This document shows positions 1-8,903 of a stretch of DNA of 64,000 nt, in pieces (position 1 is the stretch's first letter; every line of letters begins with the position of its first letter). The translations under genes and the position numbers were made by a program. Under the pieces are notes generated by a model that ran no database searches, was not told the origin of the DNA, and saw only the letters and a list, made by a program, of their open reading frames with translations. Source of the stretch: Gracilaria gracilis (Eukaryota > Rhodophyta > Florideophyceae > Gracilariales > Gracilariaceae); assembly GCA_030374805.1 (NCBI GenBank), contig JARGSG010000012.1:496001-560000 (forward strand), read 5' to 3'.

Positions 1-1427
1 GGGGATGATCATCGCCTCGTTGGATTTGATTCCTTAGAGGATGAGCTGCTTTGTGCAAATGCCATGCCAAGGTTGACATCGCACTTGAACACAGGTTGAA
101 AGCCCATGATAAAGTGAAGCACAGTAGCATTGCAGCTCGAAGGGAAGGTGGTTGGAACGCTTCGCGATGTATACAGATTGTCAAGAAAGGAAAGAGCGAA
201 ACGACTGTTGACAGGATGGCAGTAGCCGTCAGATGGTGAATGCGCCGTCGAGGAAGCCCGTGCATGAATAGTCTGTGATGAAATGAACATGGAAGACTGG
301 CTCAGGTAGGGTGGGAATATTCAGATGTTATCCATTACTACTCAAGCTTAAGCTTTGCGCAGTGAGCGTCTCCGATGCAGAGCTTGCGACCTTCTCTTCC
401 ACTTCCTGGACGTTTGTATTTTTGAGTCCTATCTTGAGAACAAACCTCTCAATGCAGGGGGCCTGCACTGCTTCTGCCTTCAGCTAGGTTTTTGCCACAT
501 TGTAAGTAAACATCGAGGGATACGGTGCGACCCAATGTGGACGTGATATCATAGCATGAAGCAAGTCATACGTAACATCATGAGAAATAAAAACGGTTCT
601 ACTCTTCCGAACGCATTCGCCGTTTTAGGCCATTCCGTAGCAATCATGATGAATGCACAAGAGCAACGACCGAACGCCTGCCATCTTTCACCGATACGCC
701 TCTTATCCTCTGCTGCTTCCACTGTTTCGTTCTTTCGTGCCATCGACATGCCACTATTCACAGTGTGGTTGCGAACGGACACATGAATCTGACCAAGTAT
801 ACTTCGATAGATTCGTTCTGAAGCAAAAGCACCTTCACAAAGATGAGAGATGATTGATTATACAGAGAGTGAGTGGAAGTACTCTAGCAAGCCATAGTCA
901 AAGTCAATGACTATTCAGCTAAAGCTTAAACTTCACAAGGCAAGAGGCATGTCATCCACGGTTGTTGACGTTCTTCTCTGTTGTAATCTAGACAGTTTTT
1001 TCCAGTTCTTTTAACAGGTCCACTCTGCGCCCTCAACGAATTCGAGCTGGACGACTTGCCTGCGGGAGAAGCACCAAACGAATGGTTCCACTCGAGATCT
1101 CCAGAACAATGTGCAACGTTCATTTAAGCTCGATTTGATTAAAAGAGCACCTTGTCTCGCCCAAAATGTTCAGTGTCTACCCACTTAAAAAGGTGGTCGT
1201 ACGAAGGCACAAGGCAACGTAGTTCTAGCAAGTACACGGATATGTCACTTATCATCGCTCACATTGCTCGTCGCTTTCCGCAGCAGATATGCGTGTCTTA
1301 CACTGCGTAGTCACACATTTGTTTCGAAATGAGTGTCTACCCGTGTACATATAAAGGGTGAAGTGGATCTAACAATCCACTCTATTTCAGATTCCGATCC
1401 TTTCCATTAGCGCAGCCCAGACAAAAT
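1..1427. other. gene-free left edge
   Basis: No convincing gene is visible. A minus-strand reading frame over 9-290 is open for about 93 codons but resembles no family I know and stops close to the window edge; it could be an exon of a gene lying to the left, but nothing proves it. The remainder has only short frames on both strands. It leads into the inverted-repeat element starting at 1428. Confidence 0.5.
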
Positions 1428-1976
1428 TTGGGGGCGGCCATCACGGGTAGGGCCACCGGAGTTTTTGTAGTCTAGTCTGAATTCCTTTTGGGGTAGCGTT
1501 ACCGTTGGTATCTATAATGCAAGCATTGCCCCGTTATTCCCAGAGTTAATAGAATCTCAACCACTGTTTCAGATTAAAAAAGTATTAAACGGCTATGATT
1601 TCAATACGGTGATCGTTGAGGCCCTATCGGACAAATTCGTTCGAACCCGAACGAAACCTTTTCAGCCGTTGCTCTGTCTGAAGTTCAGACTCTAAACGAA
1701 GACGCATTTGATGTCATCCGTTGAAGACTCATGGAAAGCAGCAACTGGCGTACAAGAGCATCTCTCGCATTCGTTTTATTCGGTTCTATTGAAGGCTTCA
1801 ATTTGAAGCTCCATGCCTGTGAAGGAGTATCTGCAGATATATATCTGGATACAGGTTACGGAGCTTGACGAATCCCACCAGCAAAGGAACGGTCACCTGG
1901 TTATACTACAACTCTACCCGTTGTAGTGACCTCTCGTCATAGATACGGTTGCCATACCCTTGGTGGCCGCCCCCAA
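1428..1976. mobile_element. 549-bp non-coding element with terminal inverted repeats
   Basis: Positions 1428-1459 and the reverse complement of 1945-1976 match at 27 of 32 bases; both ends begin TTGGGGGCGGCCA. Nothing between them codes for a protein of useful length, so this looks like a non-autonomous (MITE-like) DNA transposon. No target-site duplication is obvious in the flanks (left ...GACAAAAT, right GCCGTCCTT), so the exact ends and the superfamily are unsettled. A TACCGTTGGTA motif lies inside at 1500-1510. It sits about 100 bp from the left end of the piggyBac-type element. Confidence 0.55.
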
Positions 1977-2094
1977 GCCGTCCTTATTTTTTGCTCACTT
2001 TTCTCCGAGCTACTGTGCGTTTGTCTGACGAACTGTGTCATCTGCTGACGATTTTCCCTTGCTAGCGGCGCCAGCCTAGTGTCTATTTGACAAC

Positions 2095-2132
2095 TGACCT
2101 CATATGAGGTCAAATGACCTCATATGAGGTCA
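2095..2132. repeat. left subterminal pair of 18-bp palindromes
   Basis: TGACCTCATATGAGGTCA occurs at 2095-2112 and 2115-2132, separated by two bases. Each copy is a perfect palindrome. The same pair recurs at the other end of the transposon, so these are probably transposase-binding sites; that role is inferred. Confidence 0.85.
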
Positions 2133-2303
2133 GTTTTTACTCACATAAATTTTAAGTAAAAGTTTTCACTTTTTAAAAAAAAAACACTTCGTCCTCACCT
2201 CCGTCGTCCTCCCTTTGATGGCGTTAACCAAAGTCGCCCATGACATGTACACAGCAACCAAGCTGGAGCATTTTTTCACAAACGTCAACACAATCTGTAC
2301 ACA

Positions 2304-4394
2304 ATGGCCCCGTCAACAGACCCTCGTCGTACCGTTGGTAACAAAGTCCACAGTCGTGCCCGCCTTGTAGTTTGTGAGTCGGAAAGCAAACGCTACTTTG
2401 GATCTCTTTGGAAGACGAAAACTGTCCCTGGAACAGTGACAAAAGTTGACATTCGACTCGTCAACGGCCGAAACTGTACATTTCTCACTATTCGGTTTGA
2501 CCTCCCAAACCGCCAAAAAGAGTGTACTCTTCCTCTTTGCAGTGTAAAGGTTGGTGATGGTCTCCTTAACAGTCCACAAACTGATAATGTTGACACAGCA
2601 ATTGTACCACCGTTACCGGCCCAAAATGTTGACAATCAGCCGAATGAAGGAGAACAACTGCAAAATTTGCAGGAGGCGGATCCCGTTTCAAAAGCACCCC
2701 CTTCCGACCAGTCAGTGACTGTGCATGATCGTGCGTGGAACACGGAGGCAATTTGTAGCCCTATCAATGGATGCATGCAATTGCAGCCGTGGAAGGTTAT
2801 TGGCCCAGCCGGAGATTTTATCTCACCACGTCATTGCCCAAGTACGATGACATTCATTGACTATTTTTTATGGATGTTCCCCATTGGACATCTGAAGACT
2901 ATTGTGGAGAAGACGAACAAGAACTTGGAAAATGATGGTGCCTCTTCGACGAGTGGTGGAGAGCTTTTAAGGTTCTTTGGCGTGATGGTTTTAATAAGCA
3001 GGCTGGAGTTTTCCAATAGAAGAGATCTTTGGGGTTCAAAACCAGCATCCAGGTTTATGTCTCAGCCTGTGATTGGTGAAGCAATGTCACGAAATAGGTT
3101 TGAAACTCTAAGGCGTTGTATTTGTTTCAGTGGTAACGCTGCTCAAGAGGATTATGGCACGGCTCGCTGGAATTTAGTCACTGATTTCGTGAAAGCCATC
3201 AATGATCACCGCCGTTCTTTCGTGACACCTTCACATGCTTTATGCGTTGATGAGAGTATGTCACGCTGGTATGGGCTGGGGGGAGACTGGATTGATGTGG
3301 GGCTTCCACATTATACCGCGCTGGATCGAAAACCAGAAAACGGGTTGGAAATGAAAACCGTTTGTTGCGGAAGAAGTGGTATCATGCTAAATATTGAGCT
3401 CAATATGGGATCTGAAGCCCCTGATCAGGATTTTGATGCAGAACATACTCATGGAACTGCTATTTTACTTCGATTAGTCCAGCCATGGTTTGGGTCTGGA
3501 CGCCATGTCTGTGCAGATTCTTTTTTTGCATCGGTGAAAACAGCTAATGCTCTTTTGGAAAAAGGACTGCGCTTTACTGGGGTTATCAAGAATGCAACAC
3601 GTCAATTTCCTATGAAGCATTTATCAGAGAAGACCTTAGAGAATCGTGGAGATTTTGTTTCAATGGTTTCGAAGGGGAACGGTTTGAATACTGATCTAAT
3701 GGCGGTAATGTGGGTCGATAGGGAACGAAGGTACTTTATATCAACATGCAACACGGTGAACCCTGGAAACCCAATAATGCGACAAAGATGGAGACGACAA
3801 GGAAATGTTTCGAGGAAAGTTGAACTTGAAGTACCGATACCAGAGGTTTGTGAGGAATACTATAAAACGTGTTCAATGATTGACAGACACAACAGATGCC
3901 GCCAAGATGAATTAAAACTGGAGAAGAAAATCGAGGTCAAAGATTGGTCGTTCCGTGTGAATTCATCTTTATTATCCATTTGTATGGTTGATGCGTGGAT
4001 GCTTTACAAAGCTGGTAATGGTATGCGAAAGTTATTATCTCCATATAACTTCTATTCAAAGTTGGCTGACGAGCTTATCACTAATACGTGGGACCGGACC
4101 GCTTTGATGACTCGAGATGAAGAACATATGGAAATAGAAGATGATATTCCGAAACCTGCAGGAACTGGTGTGCATCTTATGCAGACTAATCGCAAGAGAA
4201 AAACTAAGGATGGAATGATTACGAAGTCTTCATATCAAGGACGATGCAAAGTGTGCAAAGGGAATATGAAGTCTAAGTTTTTATGTTCTGAATGCTATAT
4301 ATCTTTGAAATGTGAAGTGTATTTATGTCACACTGGTACAGGAAGAGACTGCTTTAAGAACCACATTGAGTTTCGTCACGGTGTTAAAAAGTAA
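2304..4394 (+). CDS. piggyBac-family transposase (DDE_Tnp_1_7)
   Basis: A 696-residue transposase predicted to cut and reinsert the surrounding element. The RNase-H-like core has the family's spaced aspartates: CVDESMSRWYG near residue 315, ADSFFASVKTANALL near residue 408, and AVMWVDRERRYFIST near residue 474. The motif SMIDRHNRCRQDE around residue 530 corresponds to the family's D-H/N signature. A cysteine/histidine-rich C-terminal finger (CKVCKG...CSECY...C...CFKNH...H, residues about 650-690) matches the piggyBac cysteine-rich domain that contacts the element ends. Length is normal for the family (about 550-700). The ATG at 2304 is the first in frame. There is no internal stop or frameshift, so the gene could be active. 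Base composition is more AT-rich than nearby host genes. Confidence 0.9.
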   Translation: MAPSTDPRRTVGNKVHSRARLVVCESESKRYFGSLWKTKTVPGTVTKVDIRLVNGRNCTFLTIRFDLPNRQKECTLPLCSVKVGDGLLNSPQTDNVDTAIVPPLPAQNVDNQPNEGEQLQNLQEADPVSKAPPSDQSVTVHDRAWNTEAICSPINGCMQLQPWKVIGPAGDFISPRHCPSTMTFIDYFLWMFPIGHLKTIVEKTNKNLENDGASSTSGGELLRFFGVMVLISRLEFSNRRDLWGSKPASRFMSQPVIGEAMSRNRFETLRRCICFSGNAAQEDYGTARWNLVTDFVKAINDHRRSFVTPSHALCVDESMSRWYGLGGDWIDVGLPHYTALDRKPENGLEMKTVCCGRSGIMLNIELNMGSEAPDQDFDAEHTHGTAILLRLVQPWFGSGRHVCADSFFASVKTANALLEKGLRFTGVIKNATRQFPMKHLSEKTLENRGDFVSMVSKGNGLNTDLMAVMWVDRERRYFISTCNTVNPGNPIMRQRWRRQGNVSRKVELEVPIPEVCEEYYKTCSMIDRHNRCRQDELKLEKKIEVKDWSFRVNSSLLSICMVDAWMLYKAGNGMRKLLSPYNFYSKLADELITNTWDRTALMTRDEEHMEIEDDIPKPAGTGVHLMQTNRKRKTKDGMITKSSYQGRCKVCKGNMKSKFLCSECYISLKCEVYLCHTGTGRDCFKNHIEFRHGVKK

Positions 4395-4802
4395 TTGAAG
4401 CACATCTGTTGTCAACAAGAACGTCAACATAGAAGTAAACAAGCGCTGATATTGAATAAAAACACATAAAGAATCACATTATCAACAAGTGTTCATTTGC
4501 CTTAAGCCCCCTACTAATTCAATCCGCGTTATTGAACATGCTAGATAATGTTTACACTCTGACGAAACTGCCCCTTTAACAGATGTCACCTTGTTCTGTC
4601 TGTTGTTCAAGTGGGTGTTGAAAACGTTCTTAGTGTAAACATATTACTAGAATTAGTCGAGCTCCATAAGGAGTTTTCGAGTTTTAATAAACTCAGCGAG
4701 GTTTGAACTCACGTTTAATTTGCTCACATAGGATATCTTATCCACTGAGCTGTGATTACTGGCCGTTTTGCCCTACAGACTACTACTTAAACGACTGTTC
4801 AA

Positions 4803-4834
4803 GGACTTTTCAAATTTTGAAATTTGAAAAGTCC
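4803..4834. repeat. 32-bp perfect hairpin inside the piggyBac element
   Basis: GGACTTTTCAAATTT (4803-4817) is followed after two bases by its exact reverse complement (4820-4834). It lies between the transposase stop and the right palindrome pair. It could be a fold-back used in 3' processing or a remnant of a smaller insertion; the sequence does not decide. Confidence 0.8.
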
Positions 4835-4887
4835 GCATTATAGGTCCGGAATGTAATTTTTTGGTTTATTTTACTCTCTCAACGGGC

Positions 4888-4926
4888 TGACCTCATATGA
4901 GGTCATTTTGACCTCATATGAGGTCA
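4888..4926. repeat. right subterminal pair of 18-bp palindromes
   Basis: TGACCTCATATGAGGTCA occurs at 4888-4905 and 4909-4926, separated by three bases. It mirrors the pair at 2095-2132, though the spacing differs by one base. Between here and the outer end the left and right termini diverge, except for the CTAGTGTCTAT tip. Confidence 0.85.
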
Positions 4927-5250
4927 ACGCGTTGGTCCGATAGACACTAGCGATCGGGCCAACGTTCTGCTGAAAAGTATCCGTTCTTGACGTTACATGA
5001 GTGCAGTCGTGCGCACTACAGTAAGGCTATACAAACCTGAACCCGCGGACCTGAACCCTGTAGATATCGTTAACTTGCCGAACACGCAAGCATCCCTTGG
5101 AAGTGTCAAGAGAAACTGCATCTACACGTTCTAGTTGAGCTCGTGGCTTTCCTGCCCCTGCCAGCAAAGAATTCATTCGCACGTCTTGCTCTGAACTCCT
5201 GCTAGCCCAGAGTGATTGGATACCCTGGGTTTTGAGAAAGCAACCTGATC

Positions 5251-6996
5251 ATGGCTCCCAAAGCGGTACTTTCCCCAAGCGTAACTCCGGGTGCTGACCA
5301 CGTCATCGCGATTGACTCAGGCACTACGTCTACCCGTGCGATCCTCTATGACGCCGACTGTAACCAGGTTTGTCGGTCGAGGAATGTTGAAAACAAACCC
5401 AGTCACCCCCATGCCAGTTGGGCGGAACATGATCCAAAAGGTAAGTGACCCATTCCATTTCCACGTTTTGCTTGGCGTCAGTTCTGACCGTGGTGATCAA
5501 CGTCTCGCGTCTGAAACTGGTTAGTGCTTTTGCGAAACGCAATTGAAGCCATCAACGATTGTCTCGCGAAAGCGGCAGAACAGAAGATTGCGCCTTCTCA
5601 GATCAAGGCTGTCGGGATTACAAACCAGCGTGAAACGACCGTAGTGTGGGACCCGAACACAGGGGAGCCCCTTTATCCAGCTATCGTGTGGAATGACCTC
5701 CGCACGAAAACTACGGCCGAAGCTATCAAATCACAATACAGTTCGTGGAGGGTCAAATCAAAGTCTGGCCTCCTTATATCGTCGTACTTTTCGGGGGTTA
5801 AACTTCGATGGATGATCGAGAATATTCCTGCCGTGGCCGCCGCCATCGAGGAAGGGAGGGCTAAGTTTGGTACCGTCGACACATGGCTCGTTTGGAATCT
5901 TTCCAACGAAAAGTCTCATGTGACAGACGTGACAAATGCGGGTAGAACCATGATGATGAACATTCGTTCATTAGATTGGGATGACTATCTACTCAGCATC
6001 GTCGGAATCAGCAGGGATATCCTCCCCAAAATTCTCCCATGTTCGGCTACCTTCGGGACCATGGGTTCGACGACCGCTCTGGCTGGAACCGTTATCTCCG
6101 GCGTAATTGGTGATCAGCAAAGCGCTCTTGTTGGGCAAGCGTGCTTCAATGTCGGGGAAGCCAAGACCACCTTTGGAACTGGATGTTTCTTGATGGTGAA
6201 TACTGGCCACGAGCCTAAGTTCACCAGAAGCTACTTGTTGACCACTCCTGCATACAAGTTTGGGGATGAGCCTTGCGTTTACAGCCTCGAGGGCAGTATT
6301 GCTGTGGCTGGTTCGGCTATTACGTGGCTTAAAGATAATCTTGGCATTATCAACAGTGCGCCTGAAGTCGAACCGCTTGCAAGAAGCGTAGAAGACACTG
6401 ACGACGTCTACGTCGTGCCAGCGTTTTCCGGATTCTTGGCTCCCTACTGGAGAGAGGATGCGCGTGGAACAATCGTTGGTATAACTCAAAAGACCACGAA
6501 AGCGCATATTGCTCGAGCGACTCTAGAAAGCATAGCTTACAAGACACAAGCTGTCTTGGAAGCGTCTGAGATGGATATGGGGATACCTTTGCGACAACTG
6601 CGAGTGGATGGCGGTGCGGCTGTGAACAATCTGCTAATGGAAATGCAGGCAGACATAGTCGGTAGAGAAGTGGTGCGCCCGGTGGATGTAGAAACCACTG
6701 CTATGGGCGCCGCCTTCGCCGCGGGCCACAAAGTTGGTCTGTACGGGTCCCTGGACAAGTTCCGCGACAGCCGAGTCATTGATCAGTCATTTACACCACA
6801 AATCTCTGAAGAGGAGCGAAGCGAGAAAATCTCAAGGTGGGGGCAGGCTGTTGAGAGATCGCTAGGATGGGTGCTAAACCCAAAACAAAGGCCCTGGATA
6901 CCTGCTCCGTTATCCTATTTCGTCGCGGGGGCAGCAGGGGGAGCTGCGATGGGGGCGTTGGCCATGGCAATGGTTTGTCGTTACAATAAGATGTAG
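5251..6996 (+). CDS. glycerol kinase with C-terminal membrane anchor (two exons)
   Basis: Phosphorylates glycerol to glycerol-3-phosphate with ATP. Exons are 5251-5440 and 5525-6996; the 84-bp intron has donor AAAG|GTAAGT and acceptor GGTTAG, giving 553 residues with an intact frame across the join. The FGGY N-domain begins with IAIDSGTTSTRAILYD (about residues 19-34) and GITNQRETTVVWD (about 94-106). The second domain has GDQQSALVGQ, TTFGTGCFLMVNTG and RVDGGAAVNNLLM. The last roughly 30 residues form a Gly/Ala-rich hydrophobic segment (YFVAGAAGGAAMGALAMAMV) followed by a short basic tail, so the protein may be tail-anchored, as some animal isoforms are on the mitochondrial outer membrane. 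Bacterial enzymes lack this tail. The piggyBac element ends about 300 bp upstream and may affect its promoter. Confidence 0.93.
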
Positions 6997-7096
6997 TCCA
7001 AGATTCAGGGCCCTGAAAGCCGAGAATCACCCGTCTGCGGCGCAAGTTTCTCGCCACCCTTCCCTTAGATATTCTGGGAGCTTCGCAGGCATATCA

Positions 7097-8199
7097 TCAA
7101 GATAGATAGTTGTAACGAAGGTATTGGGGCATTTTCTGCGTACATACAAGGAGGGTAATGTTAGCAAATGTTTCCCAGGGAGAAATCGTGGTTCCAGGAG
7201 ATCACACTTCTTACGTACCATTTGATATAGAGCTACCAAAATCGTGATTGCAATGCCCGTCATCGCTACCAGGGCCATTCCAACGGCGGTTTGACCTTGT
7301 TTGTTCGGAATTATTGAAGGAAGCTCTTGAATGAGGATAACAAGAATTGAAATGCTAACGCACGTAGCTGACACAAAGAAGCCTTCTGCAACATACTGAG
7401 ATCGAGAACCCCCTGAAATGTATTCCATCTCTCCGTTCATGTTGACTGCAGCTAAAGGTGTGTTGTTGATCCAAGAATAGTGACCTCCGCCAACAGAAAA
7501 GATGTAAATGAGAGCGACAATTCCAAACCACAGCATGGGATTCTTGTATGCCCCCGTTGCGACTATACCAGCCGCCAGTACCGCAGCTGTGAGAAGAATG
7601 AAGGGCTTGAAGTCTTTAACTGTCTGAACAAACGGGATATGGTAGTTACCACGGACTATACGAAGTCGAGATCCACATCGCGCATTGATGAACTCCTTAA
7701 TTGCGTTTAGACCGTAGCCTACTTCTTGGACGGGAAAATTGTCCGGTGACTGATCGGTTAAGTGGCGAGGGTATTCTCGGGAGTTTCCAGCCCTGAAATG
7801 ATAAAATACTGGAACGTGTCGTAGACCATAGCGCATCAAGAATTCTTGATCACGAGTTGTTATCCTGACAACCGCAAAGAAAACGGGCTTCGATGAGGCT
7901 TTAGAAGAAGGCAACGAATAGTAATCGGAAGCAACCCTTGAAAGACGTTGGGTAATTGCTCCACAGGGAGCGCACAATTGACTGTCGGCGGAGAACAAAA
8001 CAAAGAGTGAGTATGGTCTTGATGAAGACTCGACAAAGTCTTGAAACTTGTCGATGCTGAGCTTTATAAGACCAGACGGAGAAGAACCCTTCATAGATCG
8101 AAGTTGTGACAAGCTTTTGGTCTCCGCAGCGAACGCATTCTGAAGCGATAGCACGAAGGCTGTGAAAAGCAAAACACGCTTTGAGTAGATTGTCTTCAT
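7097..8199 (-). CDS. oligosaccharyltransferase subunit OST3/OST6 (two exons)
   Basis: Subunit of the ER complex that transfers glycans to asparagine. The ATG at 8199 opens a signal peptide (MKTIYSKRVLLFTAFVLSLQ); an upstream in-frame codon at 8223 is GTG and was not used. A thioredoxin-like luminal domain follows with the redox motif C76-A-P-C79, which in this family tethers acceptor proteins, then four hydrophobic segments. A short intron (7136-7218, 83 bp) is strongly supported: donor ATG|GTACGTAAG, branch-like GCTAACA, acceptor TACGCAG. Splicing replaces an unrelated-looking tail with KMPQYLRYNYLS and a stop at 7097, matching the short polar end of OST3 proteins. Without splicing the frame runs on to 7027. 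The spliced protein has 339 residues, normal for the family. It is convergent with glycerol kinase. Confidence 0.88.
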
Positions 8200-8903
8200 T
8201 GTTTCCTGGGACAGAATGAACACGCTGGGACGTGCTCTGCGATGAACCCCAGCACAGGATCGAGAATGGAAGTCAAGGAGAAATTGTCATTAAGGAATGA
8301 AGAATTTATCGGAGCTTGGAAGAGAACGAAGTGGGATATGCTACCTTCGTATATGCTGCATAGATACCGATTCCAGTTCGGTCCGGATCATATGCACATG
8401 TTAAGATGATTGATAGGCTTCAGGAGCAGAGTAATTCGATGGGCTCAGAATTACACCTTCGTACAAAATTTGTACTTCAAACATGACTCACCTCACCCAA
8501 ATAAAAGGTGAGTTTTTCCGTAATAATAAAGAATAGAAAACCACTTACATAATTTTGAATCAGGACAGTTCCCGAGGGACGACTGACTGACGAGGTTGGT
8601 GACCAGCGGCGCCATCCAGAAACTCGTTCCAATTGCTGTATCTGCGCAAGATCTGCGCACAACGTCGCCATTTTGCTTCGGTTCGGACAGCAGCTGAATT
8701 GACCTCTGGGTACCGTTGGTATCTACCGCTGGTAACTTATCTCTAGTAGATGCAGCGAACCAAGTGTTAAATACCCTGTGTCCTCCTCCACATAACCCGA
8801 CCGCAGTGCCTGTACCGCCTTGGCTAAGCCAAGCCGTGTCTCCTGCAGTTTGCGAGCTCGCTATCGTTTTTTTGGTGCATTCCACTCTGAACCCAACCCA
8901 TCC
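8200..8903. other. divergent intergenic region, OST3 / LIM protein
   Basis: About 700 bp between two divergent start codons, presumably holding both promoters. A TACCGTTGGTA motif lies at 8711-8721. Short overlapping frames on both strands look like chance. Confidence 0.5.
8711..8721 (+). promoter_or_regulatory. TACCGTTGGTA motif upstream of the LIM-protein gene
   Basis: The 11-bp sequence lies 183 bp upstream of the chosen ATG at 8904 and extends to TACCGTTGGTATCTA, a 15-base string also found at 1500-1514. Its reverse strand contains CAACGG, which fits the c-Myb-type core YAAC[G/T]G. A regulatory role is inferred from recurrence (six exact copies in the window). Confidence 0.45.

Larger units (their letters stand above)
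2076..4950 (+). mobile_element. piggyBac-type DNA transposon, apparently intact
   Basis: The element contains one uninterrupted transposase gene (2304-4394) and has inverted ends: CTAGTGTCTAT at 2076-2086 and its reverse complement at 4940-4950. Inside each end sit two copies of the 18-bp palindrome TGACCTCATATGAGGTCA. CTAG is present at both outer edges and is its own reverse complement, so it may be either a 4-bp target duplication (element 2080-4946) or the first bases of the inverted repeat. piggyBac elements normally duplicate TTAA, and no TTAA flanks these ends. Intact reading frame and matching ends suggest a recent insertion. It lies upstream of the glycerol kinase gene. Confidence 0.75.

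Noticed and set aside
4696..4751. tRNA-like A and B boxes on the minus strand inside the piggyBac element
   Set aside because: The T arm forms (GTGAG/CTCGC with a 7-base loop) and GCTCAGTGG resembles an A box, but acceptor and anticodon stems do not pair, so this is at most a decayed tRNA-like or SINE-like remnant.
7027..7096. Extended C-terminus of OST3 by reading through the predicted intron
   Set aside because: The read-through tail has no resemblance to the family and includes a segment with strong splice signals at both ends.
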